A stretch of DNA of 64,000 nt from Streptococcus mitis (GTDB lineage: Bacteria > Bacillota > Bacilli > Lactobacillales > Streptococcaceae), in assembly GCA_018364455.1 (NCBI GenBank), contig JAGZLW010000005.1:11989-75988 (forward strand). Direction: 5' to 3'. This document shows, piece by piece, positions 54,901 to 62,149 of the stretch. Under the pieces are notes generated by a model. That model worked only from the letters and a program-made list of their open reading frames with translations. It made no database searches and was not told the DNA's origin. The stretch's first letter is position 1; every line of letters starts with the position of its first letter. The translations under genes were made by a program, and so were the position numbers.

Positions 54901-56793
54901 GTCAATCGTGATTTTGTTGGTAAATCAACCTATCAGGAAGATGTGAGAGGTCTTGAGCGTAGGTTTGAAGCGATTACCAACCCACAAAATGGATCAATTG
55001 CCGCTCAGATTGCTAACTACAAGAAATCAGTCGATGGCAGGTTCGCAGATATATCATCTCTACTTTCTGGGAAGGCGAATCAATCCGATTTCCAGCGAGT
55101 CAAGGAGACTAGTCAGCTTTACGAGCGGATTTTGGGCAATACTGAAAATGGAATTGCGGATAAGATTGCTCGTATGACCATGACCAATCAGCTGTTCCAG
55201 GTTGAAGTTGGGAAGGCCTTTGCGGAACATCAGAATTTATTCTTAACCTCAACGCTCACTAAAGGATTTTTAGGGAATAATGGAATCATTAGCGTAGCGA
55301 ATGCCACACAAAAGGAGGTTACATCCGATTTCATTTCAGTGGATCCAAATGAAAAAATTATTTTCCAGCACTGGGTAACTCTGCCTGAGAATGGAATGGC
55401 TTGGACCGCTTGGCAATTTTTCGATAAAAACAAAAATCCTATTGATAGCCGTAAACCAGGATTAAATGCTTATAAAACAACTGTAGGCAAACAACACAAC
55501 ATCAATCAAATCACTGTACCAACGAATGCTTATTTCGTCAGATTCTCAGCTCGTATGTACGATGATGGTTTGATAAAAGTAGAAAAGGGCTCAGCTCCAT
55601 CTGATTACTCAGTAGCACCAAATGATGCTCTTGAAGCTGTGAAAACTGTCCAAAGTCAACTAGCTGGCTCATGGGCAGTTCAGAACATCAATTCAGCTGG
55701 AGATATCATCTCTGGAATTAATCTTGGTGCCAATGGGCATAACCGATTTGACGGTAAACTGACCCATATCACTGGAGAAACCTTGATTGACAACGCGGTT
55801 ATTAAGTCAGCTATGGTTGACAAGTTAAAGACAGCCAATTTTGAAGCTGGTTCGGTCACGACTAAGATATTAGACGCTGAAGCAGTCACGGCTGATAAAG
55901 TGAGATTTGACGATGCGTTTATTAGGAAAATGATTGCAAATGAAGCATTTATTAACCAACTAACATCTAAACGCATTTTTGCGACAAAAGTCGAGTCAGT
56001 TGTTTCTAGTTCAACATTCCTAGAAGCTTACCAAGGACGAATCGGTGGATTCACTATTGGGCGTTTTGACCAAGGAAGAGGTCGCTGGATTTCTGGTATC
56101 AACCAATTTTCAGTTGGTATGGGGAACGGAGAAGGAGGAAGCTACAATGGCGAAAATACCGCATTTTGGGCGAACTGGGGTTACAGTTGGGACTATCCTG
56201 GTCCCAATGCTTGGTATGTGACAACGTCAGGGAATATGTACTGTCGAAATGGAGCGGATTTCCACGGGAAAGTTGACTTTTCGAATAGATCAACAGTGAA
56301 TTTTTATAGTCAACCGTCGTTTTCAAATGGAGCAGTGATAAATGGTAGTTTGAGGGTGTCTGGTCGTATTACTTATAGTGGCGGTGAGTGGCTTTACTCA
56401 TCTATATACAATAAATTATGGAAAGACAATTCACAAGGTGGTGAGTGGCTATATTTGGATAGGCAAGGTAACAGTGGTAGAGATTGGATTGAGATGAATA
56501 AAAGAATCTCGGATCGTCGTTATAAATCAAATATCCAAGATAGTCAAGTATCTGGTCTAGATGTTATTGAAAAACTGAAGACATATAGCTACCGTAAAGA
56601 GTACGATGGTAAAGTTGAAGATATCTCATGTGGTATCATGGCTCAAGATGTCCAGAAATATGCCCCTGAAGCATTTTTTGAAAACCCTGATGGTGCGTAC
56701 TCATATCGCACATTTGAACTTGTACCTTACTTAATCAAGGCCATCCAAGAACTAAACCAAAAAATAGAAAAAATGGAGAAAACAATAGCATGA
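51961..56793 (+). CDS. tail endopeptidase/receptor-binding protein with S74 chaperone
   Basis: 1610 residues from ATG 51,961 (site GGAGG; overlaps the Dit stop). Residues 1-330 form the gp27-like tail-hub/endopeptidase-tail domain (MIYLTEGNTPLNEAYNDEIVQERNNTYQLTF). Coiled-coil segments follow (about 350-545, 690-785 and later). Two near-identical modules VGGRNYYRDSEK...GTLATDWSPA begin at residues 546 and 789. The C-terminus (about 1515-1610, SDRRYKSNIQDSQVSG...CGIMAQDVQKYAPE) is an intramolecular S74 chaperone that normally cuts itself off before the catalytic Ser. Likely host recognition device. Confidence 0.9.
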   Translation: MIYLTEGNTPLNEAYNDEIVQERNNTYQLTFRFPTSDPKWELLKEETFLTADDLHGEQDFYIFEVEKQQGYIQVYANQVISLLNNYIVSSIDVDRVSSTKVLSAFAGSITRANPFSFFSDIDDRHTLNIKDKNAMEVLAKDKHSILGQWGGDMVRNGYNLRLLKNGGSENESLFMYKKNLSSYQHKTSTKSLKTRITFKTTVKGEGEKAPDVDYVVVIDSPLLGKYSQIYEAVVEVNNQNVKDQVSLIEYGKQYFRTSMCDMLEDNLEISVVGQSDVAVRMFDVVSIYHEWYGLDVRKKITKYTYSPMAKRLKSIGFGTFQSSLANAIGGIVNDAVLNESQNLHKIFEERLKKEIANADRAFDAEFAKREKDITDGIELAKAKAEEVKQELSDAISQRFDSFDNGPLKEAKRKAEEALKNAGASSSLAQEAKRIGLDSVARLEAFKSQTMSAQTALSGDLDVLKRTIANDIRPKQAQAEAEIAKQVEALNKTKNELAGVKSAQATYEETTTRRLSELTNLANGKASKSELTQTAEELASRIANVKVGGRNYYRDSEKIRTSKRFFSFPLYPYLTQENVGETWTLSFDLKINEGGEIRPLHFYHYQNNRFGLKASADITPSKEWERFTFTGPVIFPNDDPRYSRGEMALYDYGGNNNYSVRRIKLEKGTLATDWSPALEDIEGQLSTVESNFRQRADSLDASVRSLTEGLRTKADISELNVTAENIRQSVKSLETSMQNKLDQKLSLAEFEVRAGSIRQEILNATKDKADKTLVVAEAGKLREEFSNLRVGGRNYYRDSEKVRTSTRFFSFPLHLYLTQENVGETWTLSFDLKINEGGEIRPLLFYHYQTNRFGLKASANITPSKEWQRFTFTGPVIFPNDDPRYSRGEMALYDYGGNNNYSVRRIKLEKGTLATDWSPAIEDTDGLITEAKAIFERTAQGLRTDLSAIQEYVNKDGQRQEALQRYTREESAKQATAVRELVNRDFVGKSTYQEDVRGLERRFEAITNPQNGSIAAQIANYKKSVDGRFADISSLLSGKANQSDFQRVKETSQLYERILGNTENGIADKIARMTMTNQLFQVEVGKAFAEHQNLFLTSTLTKGFLGNNGIISVANATQKEVTSDFISVDPNEKIIFQHWVTLPENGMAWTAWQFFDKNKNPIDSRKPGLNAYKTTVGKQHNINQITVPTNAYFVRFSARMYDDGLIKVEKGSAPSDYSVAPNDALEAVKTVQSQLAGSWAVQNINSAGDIISGINLGANGHNRFDGKLTHITGETLIDNAVIKSAMVDKLKTANFEAGSVTTKILDAEAVTADKVRFDDAFIRKMIANEAFINQLTSKRIFATKVESVVSSSTFLEAYQGRIGGFTIGRFDQGRGRWISGINQFSVGMGNGEGGSYNGENTAFWANWGYSWDYPGPNAWYVTTSGNMYCRNGADFHGKVDFSNRSTVNFYSQPSFSNGAVINGSLRVSGRITYSGGEWLYSSIYNKLWKDNSQGGEWLYLDRQGNSGRDWIEMNKRISDRRYKSNIQDSQVSGLDVIEKLKTYSYRKEYDGKVEDISCGIMAQDVQKYAPEAFFENPDGAYSYRTFELVPYLIKAIQELNQKIEKMEKTIA
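53596..54724 (+). repeat. duplicated about 400-bp module within the tail protein gene
   Basis: The segments at 53,596-53,998 and 54,325-54,724 encode nearly the same roughly 134-residue beta-rich domain (RNYYRDSEK ... FTFTGPVIFPNDDPRYSRG ... VRRIKLEKGT). The copies start 729 bases apart and are separated by a coiled-coil spacer. Confidence 0.9.
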
Positions 56794-57002
56794 ATAACAA
56801 TATGGACGCAGTAGTAAATCAGTTAACACTTGATTCACTGACTAAAAAACTAGCAGTCAGTGAGCAAGAATCAGCTAAGAATGAGGCTCTTTATTTGTAT
56901 GCAGCAAGCGAATTGCACACGATGAAAAAGGTCCTAGAATATGACCCAGCTCTAAAAGAGTTATTTGAAGAAGTGAAAGGAAACATGACAAATGGCAATT
57001 AA
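56790..57002 (+). CDS. hypothetical phage protein, 70 residues
   Basis: ATG overlaps the tail-protein stop (ATGA). Sequence MNNNMDAVVNQLTLDSLTKKLAVSEQESAKNEALYLYAASELHTMKKVLEYDPALKELFEEVKG, all-helical. A common small gene between tail fibre and DUF1366 genes in streptococcal phages; role unknown. Confidence 0.75.
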   Translation: MNNNMDAVVNQLTLDSLTKKLAVSEQESAKNEALYLYAASELHTMKKVLEYDPALKELFEEVKGNMTNGN

Positions 57003-57651
57003 TAATTATGAACTAGCAAGCAAACCTTATACACGAGGATTTGGAGATAATATCAAGACAGTAGTTGAAATTCATTTATCAGAAGGCAATCGTTACAGTA
57101 CGAACATGCGTGAGCTTGTAGGAGATCTCACAAGTGAACCAGAAGATGTCTTGATTCAAGCGGTGCTGGATATCTTAAAAGCCGAGCTAGATCCAGGCAG
57201 CGCTATTGTCAAAACACAGGTGCAGCTTGAACAGGCTAACCAGAAGATTGCGCAAAACAAGAGTGAACAGAACAAGCTTGTAGCTCTTGCAAATAAAATC
57301 GATAAAGTAGTGCGTGTCATGGCTCAAGATTCCATCATGGGCGAGAAAGTTTCTTACGGTACGACGTACAAAGAAATGGTCGAACTCTTCCCTCTTGCTG
57401 AAGTTGGTAAAGTTTATGAACCTGGTGCAATTTTTGTGGTGGAAGACCCAAATCACGTTGAAATCAATGGAGAAGGTAAACGCATCCTGATTCAAACAAA
57501 TCAGTCATTCACCTATCAAGGAGAAACACTTACTCAACTTGAAGGGGCACCATCTCAAAATGGTTTACTTGCCGTTTGGAAGTGGGATGGTACAAAAAAC
57601 GACAAACAGCCTCAAACATCTAATGAGTTAGAGACAAAACCTGTTCAGTAA
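56992..57651 (+). CDS. DUF1366-type phage protein
   Basis: 219 residues. N-terminus YELASKPYTRGFGDNIKTVVEIHLSEGNRYSTNMRELVGDLTSEPEDVLIQAVLDILKAELDPGSAIVKTQVQLEQANQKI fits DUF1366. The C-terminal part is beta-rich with Trp (YQGETLTQLEGAPSQNGLLAVWKWDGTKND), carbohydrate-binding-like. Probably a tail accessory protein; placed between tail and holin genes. Confidence 0.75.
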   Translation: MAINNYELASKPYTRGFGDNIKTVVEIHLSEGNRYSTNMRELVGDLTSEPEDVLIQAVLDILKAELDPGSAIVKTQVQLEQANQKIAQNKSEQNKLVALANKIDKVVRVMAQDSIMGEKVSYGTTYKEMVELFPLAEVGKVYEPGAIFVVEDPNHVEINGEGKRILIQTNQSFTYQGETLTQLEGAPSQNGLLAVWKWDGTKNDKQPQTSNELETKPVQ

Positions 57652-57661
57652 AGGAGAATAT

Positions 57662-58078
57662 ATGAAAATCGAATTGTTTAACTTTTTTAGAAGCCTGATT
57701 CAAACAGAAGATGGTTTAGTATTGTATGCGCTAGGCTTAATTGTGATTCTAGAAATCGTAGATTTTGCATCAGGGACGTTTGCAGCAATTGCAAATCCAG
57801 AAATTGAATACAAGAGTAAGATTGGTATTAACGGCTTGATTCGAAAGATTCTAGGTGTCCTCTTGTTGATGGTATTGATTCCGATGTCTGTCTTGCTACC
57901 TGAGAAGACAGGCTTCGCATTCTTGTACTCTATCTATCTCGGGTACATCGCATTTACTTTTCAATCACTCATTGAGAATCATCGCAAATTAAAAGGAAAT
58001 GTCACTCTTTTTCAGCCAATCTTGAAAGCATTCCAACGATTACTTGAGAACGATGATGACAAAAATAAAGGAGAATAA
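57662..58078 (+). CDS. phage holin (holin_4/Cph1-like)
   Basis: 138 residues with three hydrophobic segments (about 20-42, 65-85, 88-104; LYALGLIVILEIVDFASGTFAAI is the family signature start) and a charged C-terminus. It forms the membrane lesions that time lysis. Site AAAGGAG. Confidence 0.88.
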   Translation: MKIELFNFFRSLIQTEDGLVLYALGLIVILEIVDFASGTFAAIANPEIEYKSKIGINGLIRKILGVLLLMVLIPMSVLLPEKTGFAFLYSIYLGYIAFTFQSLIENHRKLKGNVTLFQPILKAFQRLLENDDDKNKGE

Positions 58079-58081
58079 TAA

Positions 58082-58417
58082 ATGCAACAAATTAATGAAA
58101 TTATCACAAACGGAGCCGTAAGCATTGCAATTATTTTGCTTGGTATCGCAGTTAAAGCGGTCAAGGAGTACCTCATCAAAGAGGGTGGTGAAAAGACTGT
58201 CAAAATCACTGAAATCCTAGCCAAGAACGCAGTTCATGCCGTGGAGCAAGTAGCTACTGAAACAGGATACAAGGGTGATGAAAAGCTAGAGCAAGCTCGT
58301 GATAAAGTCCGAGCTGAACTTACAAAATACAACATCAGCATGACTGACAAGGATCTAGACACCTTTGTTGAGTCAGCCGTGAAGCAGATGAACGACGCTT
58401 GGAAAGGACAAGAGTAA
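58082..58417 (+). CDS. phage holin, LLH family
   Basis: 111 residues. One N-terminal hydrophobic helix ([24 protein letters not shown]) followed by a long charged domain ([57 protein letters not shown]), the LL-H holin pattern. A second holin or antiholin beside the first is usual in pneumophages. Confidence 0.88.
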   Translation: MQQINEIITNGAVSIAIILLGIAVKAVKEYLIKEGGEKTVKITEILAKNAVHAVEQVATETGYKGDEKLEQARDKVRAELTKYNISMTDKDLDTFVESAVKQMNDAWKGQE

Positions 58418-59370
58418 TGGATATTGACACAAGCAGACTACGTACAGATTTGCCCCAGGTTGGGGTGCAGCCTTATCGACAAGTTCATGCCCACTCAACA
58501 GGGAACCGTAACTCAACCGCTCAAAACGAAGCGGATTATCACTACAGAAAGGACCCTGAACTTGGGTTCTTTTCTCATGTCGTTGGAAACGGTCGAGTTA
58601 TGCAGGTAGGGCCTGTAAACAACGGATCTTGGGACGTTGGGGGCGGTTGGAATGCTGAGACTTATGCAGCGGTTGAATTGATTGAAAGCCATAAGACACA
58701 AGAAGAATTTGACCGTGATTACAGGCTATACGTTCCGCTTTTGCGAAATCTTGCGGACGAAGCAGGTTTGCCGAAAACGCTTGATACAGAAGACTTGGAA
58801 GGCATCAAAACGCATGAATACTGTACGAATAACCAGCCGGATAACAGTAGCGACCATGTTGACCCTTACCCTTATCTTGCGAAATGGGGCGTTAGCCGTG
58901 AACAGTTTAAGCGAGATATTGAGAACGGCCTAAGCGCCGAAACAGGCTGGCAGAAGAATGATACAGGCTATTGGTATGTACACTCAGATGGAAGCTATCC
59001 AAAAGACAAGTTTGAGAAAATCAACGGAACCTGGTATTACTTCGACGGTTCAGGCTACATGCTTGCAGACCGCTGGAAGGAGCACACAGACGGCAACTTG
59101 TACTACTTCGACGGCTCAGGAGAAATGGCGACAGGTTGGAAGAAAATCGCTGAGAAGTGGTACTATTTCGATGTAGAAGGTGCCATGAAGACGGGTTGGG
59201 TCAAGTATAAGGATACATGGTACTACCTTGATAGTAAGGACGGAAACATGGTATCAAATGAATTCGTCAGAGCAGGTCAAGGCTGGTACTATCTCAAACC
59301 AGACGGAACACTGGCAGATAAGCCAGAATTCACAGTCGAGCCAGATGGCTTGATTACAGTTAAAAAATAG
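58417..59370 (+). CDS. lytA: LytA-like choline-binding N-acetylmuramoyl-L-alanine amidase
   Basis: 317 residues. The N-terminal amidase_2 domain ([43 protein letters not shown]...[22 protein letters not shown]) has zinc ligands His26, His133 and His147-type positions by family alignment. It is joined to six choline-binding repeats ([18 protein letters not shown] onward). The last repeat reads [17 protein letters not shown], two residues shorter than pneumococcal LytA (SADGTGW), and the C-terminus has one extra Lys. It hydrolyses the cell wall at lysis. It overlaps the holin stop. Confidence 0.95.
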   Translation: MDIDTSRLRTDLPQVGVQPYRQVHAHSTGNRNSTAQNEADYHYRKDPELGFFSHVVGNGRVMQVGPVNNGSWDVGGGWNAETYAAVELIESHKTQEEFDRDYRLYVPLLRNLADEAGLPKTLDTEDLEGIKTHEYCTNNQPDNSSDHVDPYPYLAKWGVSREQFKRDIENGLSAETGWQKNDTGYWYVHSDGSYPKDKFEKINGTWYYFDGSGYMLADRWKEHTDGNLYYFDGSGEMATGWKKIAEKWYYFDVEGAMKTGWVKYKDTWYYLDSKDGNMVSNEFVRAGQGWYYLKPDGTLADKPEFTVEPDGLITVKK

Positions 59371-59397
59371 AAAGGAAACTTTCTAAAATGTTCTTTC

Positions 59398-59425
59398 ACC
59401 GCAGGCCACGGCTTGCGGTTTTTTT
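59398..59425 (+). terminator. terminator of the prophage late operon
   Basis: ACCGCAGG-CCACGG-CTTGCGGT followed by seven T. It lies 28 bases after the amidase stop. Confidence 0.85.
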
Positions 59426-59486
59426 GTTTGCTTAAAAATGGATTTAAAATCCAAGAAATGTAAATCGAATAAACGCTTTTTGTTAA

Positions 59487-59510
59487 AGAGTTATAAAAGG
59501 AGTTATAAAA
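59487..59510 (+). repeat. tandem 12-bp repeats, probable integrase arm sites (right)
   Basis: AGAGTTATAAAA (59,487-59,498) and GGAGTTATAAAA (59,499-59,510), the right-end counterpart of the doubled GGAGTCACAAAA by attL. They lie 33 bases inside attR. Confidence 0.55.
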
Positions 59511-59542
59511 TTAAATATGGCTTGATTTAATAATGTCTTAGA

Positions 59543-59641
59543 GACTCCCACCGGCTCCATTATTCCTTTGCATTCTTTTGCATTCCTTGGTAAAACGTTG
59601 TTAAATCAACGTTTTTTATTTTTGTCTTTGGTATTCCTTGG
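59543..59641 (+). repeat. attR, 99-bp direct repeat
   Basis: Identical to 26,334-26,432. It carries the ssrA 3' end duplicate without the rest of tmRNA and marks the right end of the prophage. Confidence 0.95.
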
Positions 59642-59655
59642 TATTCTTTTGCGAA

Positions 59656-59726
59656 AAAGGGAGTCACAAACAGACCTTAAAGCAGACCCTGTTTTTAAAA
59701 AAGGGATACAAAAAAGGATACAACAT
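59656..59726 (+). repeat. arm-site-like motifs outside attR
   Basis: GGAGTCACAAAC (59,660-59,671), then GGGATACAAAAA and AGGATACAACAT (59,703-59,726): a single copy and a doubled copy of the same motif class that flanks the integrase inside the prophage. They belong to the scar of an older element. Confidence 0.5.
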
Positions 59727-59738
59727 TTTTGTAGTATC

Positions 59739-59811
59739 CTAAAAATCTATGTACTTCACAAAGCGTTCTTTGACTCCATTATGCGTTTTTGTGATTTTAA
59801 AACTTGTTAGC
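59739..59811 (-). pseudogene. 3' remnant of a second integrase gene
   Basis: On the minus strand the frame ending at TAG (59,739-59,741) reads QLTSFKITKTHNGVKERFVKYIDF. The end ERFVKYIDF corresponds to ERFAKYIDF of the resident integrase, and ITK aligns with its THITKQ segment. Only about 24 codons remain. It lies outside attR, so it is not part of the resident prophage. Confidence 0.75.
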
Positions 59812-59818
59812 TGATTTT

Positions 59819-60166
59819 TTACAATCCTGCAAAATCTTTGATTTCTTGTGCTGACATTGAAGAGTCGCAACGGACATTGATTTGTCCATCTGCAATGTGA
59901 ACGAAGCCTGGTACAGTTGGAATTCCGTAGCGTGAGCGGAATGCTTGCAACTCATTGAGTTGGCTTGGTTCTTCACTGTTGATGAAGTAGATGTGAGCTT
60001 TGGTTTCAGCTACGACACCTGCCAATGTACCTGCAAATTTACGGCAGTAAGGGCAAGTTTTACGACCGATAAAGAAGGTTGCAGTTTCTTTTTTATCAAG
60101 AGCTTCTTGCGCACGCGCAACTGTAGTGACTTCAAGGTCTTTGATATTATCTAAAAATTGTTCCAT
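59819..60166 (-). CDS. bta: thioredoxin-fold protein (bacteriocin transport accessory-like)
   Basis: 115 residues. Active site CPYC in FIGRKTCPYCRKFAGTLAGV, then the cis-Pro YGIPTVPGFVHI. In pneumococcus the neighbour of pgm with this sequence is called bta (bacteriocin transport accessory protein). Probably a cytoplasmic thiol-disulphide oxidoreductase; the bacteriocin link is by old annotation only. Confidence 0.85.
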   Translation of the reverse strand: MEQFLDNIKDLEVTTVARAQEALDKKETATFFIGRKTCPYCRKFAGTLAGVVAETKAHIYFINSEEPSQLNELQAFRSRYGIPTVPGFVHIADGQINVRCDSSMSAQEIKDFAGL

Positions 60167-60277
60167 GAGATTACCTCGCTTTCATTGATATGTCTAGTAT
60201 GCCATAAAGTTTCTAAAATTGCTTAGATTTGATACGAAAAAAAGATGAGATTGTTTGGTCTCATCTTTTATAGGATT

Positions 60278-61996
60278 TTATTTTACAAAAGCATTGATTT
60301 CTGCTTCGATATTAGCAATCTTAGCTTGTGATTCTTCGTTGGTTTCACCTACAACTGCAATGTAGAATTTGATTTTTGGTTCTGTACCTGAAGGGCGAAC
60401 AGCAATCCATGAACCGTCAGCAAGTGTGTATTTCAACACATCACTTGGAGGAGTTGTTAAGTTTGTAACAGTTCCGTCAGCAGCAGTAGCAGTTTGCGCC
60501 TTGAAGTCTTCTACGACAGTGATAGCTGTTGCGTTCCATTCTTTTGGAGCATTGTTACGGAATTTAGCCATAATCGCTTTGATTTGTTCTGCACCATCCA
60601 CACCTGAAAGAGTAACAGAGATTGTTTTTTCTGCGTAGTAACCGTACTCTTTGTAGATTTCTTCGATACCGTCAGCAAGTGTCAAACCACGTGAACGGTA
60701 GTAGGCAGCAAGTTCAGCAACGACTAGAACGGCTTGGATAGCATCTTTATCACGTACGAATGGTTTAATCAAGTAACCGAAGCTTTCTTCAAATCCCATC
60801 ATGTAAGTGTGATTGTGTTTTTCTTCGAATTCTTGGATTTTCTCAGCGATAAATTTGAAACCTGTCAAAACGTTGAACATAGTTGCGCCGTAGCTTTCAG
60901 CAATCTTCGTTACCAAGTCAGTTGATACGATAGATTTGCAGAGGGCTGCATTTTCAGGAAGAGTTCCAGCGTTTTTGTGGGCTTCCAAGATGTATTTAGC
61001 CATGATGGCACCGATTTGGTTACCTGAAAGGTTGAGGTAGCTACCATCTTTTTGAAGAACTTCAACACCAACACGGTCAGCATCAGGGTCAGTTGCGACA
61101 AGAACGTCTGCACCAACTTGACGACCAAGTTCTTCAGCAAGTGCAAAGGCTGCTTGGCTTTCTGGGTTTGGAGATTTTACAGTTGAGAAGTCTGGGTCAG
61201 CAGTTGCTTGAGCTTCTACGACTTGAACAGAGTCAAATCCTGCTTGGGCAAGAGCACGACGAGCCAACATTTCACCAGTACCATGAAGTGGTGTGTAGAC
61301 AATCTTCATGTCTTTACCGAATTCTTCAATCAAGGCTGGGTTGATGTTAACGTCCTTAACTTCTTTGAGGTATTCAACATCAACAGCTTCACCGATAACT
61401 TCAATCAAGCCAGAAGCTTTTTCAGCTTCCACATCAGCAACTTCAACTGCAAATGGGTTTTCGATTGCACGGATATAAGTAGTCAAAGCGTCCGCGTCGT
61501 GTGGAGGCATTTGTCCACCGTCTTCACCGTAAACCTTGTAACCGTTAAATGGTGCAGGGTTGTGGCTGGCTGTGACCATGATACCTGCGAAACAGTTGAG
61601 GTGACGAACTGCAAATGATAGCTCTGGAGTTGGACGAAGGCTTTCAAATACATAAGATTTGATGCCGTGTTTAGCAAGAACTGCCGCAGATTCAAAAGCA
61701 AACTCAGGTGAGAAGTGACGGCTATCGTAGGCGATTGCGACACCACGTTCTTTTTCGTTTCCACCTTTTGACTCAATCAAACGAGCCAAACCTTCAGTAG
61801 CTTGGCGAACAACGTAGATGTTGATGCGGTTTGTACCAGCACCAATCAAGCCACGCATCCCTGCAGTACCAAATTCAAGATTTGTATAGAAGGCATCTTC
61901 CTTTGTTTTTTCGTCCATATTTTCCAAATCTTGACGAAGGTAGTCAGGAAGCTCCGCAAAATCAACCCATTTCTGGTAATTTTCTTGGTAAGACAT
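60278..61996 (-). CDS. pgm: phosphoglucomutase
   Basis: 572 residues of the alpha-D-phosphohexomutase family. Catalytic serine loop TASHNPAPFNGYKVY near residue 143, metal-binding DPDADRVGVE near 306, sugar-binding GFEESFGYL near 400 and phosphate-binding RPSGTEPKIKFY near 535. It interconverts glucose-1-phosphate and glucose-6-phosphate, feeding capsule, teichoic acid and glycogen precursors. Start ATG with AAAAGGAGA. Full length. Confidence 0.97.
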   Translation of the reverse strand: MSYQENYQKWVDFAELPDYLRQDLENMDEKTKEDAFYTNLEFGTAGMRGLIGAGTNRINIYVVRQATEGLARLIESKGGNEKERGVAIAYDSRHFSPEFAFESAAVLAKHGIKSYVFESLRPTPELSFAVRHLNCFAGIMVTASHNPAPFNGYKVYGEDGGQMPPHDADALTTYIRAIENPFAVEVADVEAEKASGLIEVIGEAVDVEYLKEVKDVNINPALIEEFGKDMKIVYTPLHGTGEMLARRALAQAGFDSVQVVEAQATADPDFSTVKSPNPESQAAFALAEELGRQVGADVLVATDPDADRVGVEVLQKDGSYLNLSGNQIGAIMAKYILEAHKNAGTLPENAALCKSIVSTDLVTKIAESYGATMFNVLTGFKFIAEKIQEFEEKHNHTYMMGFEESFGYLIKPFVRDKDAIQAVLVVAELAAYYRSRGLTLADGIEEIYKEYGYYAEKTISVTLSGVDGAEQIKAIMAKFRNNAPKEWNATAITVVEDFKAQTATAADGTVTNLTTPPSDVLKYTLADGSWIAVRPSGTEPKIKFYIAVVGETNEESQAKIANIEAEINAFVK

Positions 61997-62114
61997 TAAA
62001 ATTCTCCTTTTTGTAAATTGTTTTAACCGTTCACATTATAGCACTTTTTAGCGTTTTAGTAAAACGGTAGCATAATTTTCAGAAAAGTAGTGACATATGC
62101 CTGTTTATCAAGTC

Positions 62115-62143
62115 TTGAATGCCTTAGGGAAACATGCTATACT
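62115..62143 (+). promoter_or_regulatory. promoter directly abutting the ABC-F start codon
   Basis: TTGAAT (62,115-62,120), 17-base spacer, TATACT (62,138-62,143) with extended TGC. The ATG begins six bases after the -10 element, so the transcript would be leaderless or nearly so. Confidence 0.65.
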
Positions 62144-62149
62144 ACTTGT

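Noticed and set aside
59738..59818. Integrase remnant as part of the resident prophage
   Set aside because: It lies outside the 99-bp right repeat, and the resident integrase is complete at the left end.
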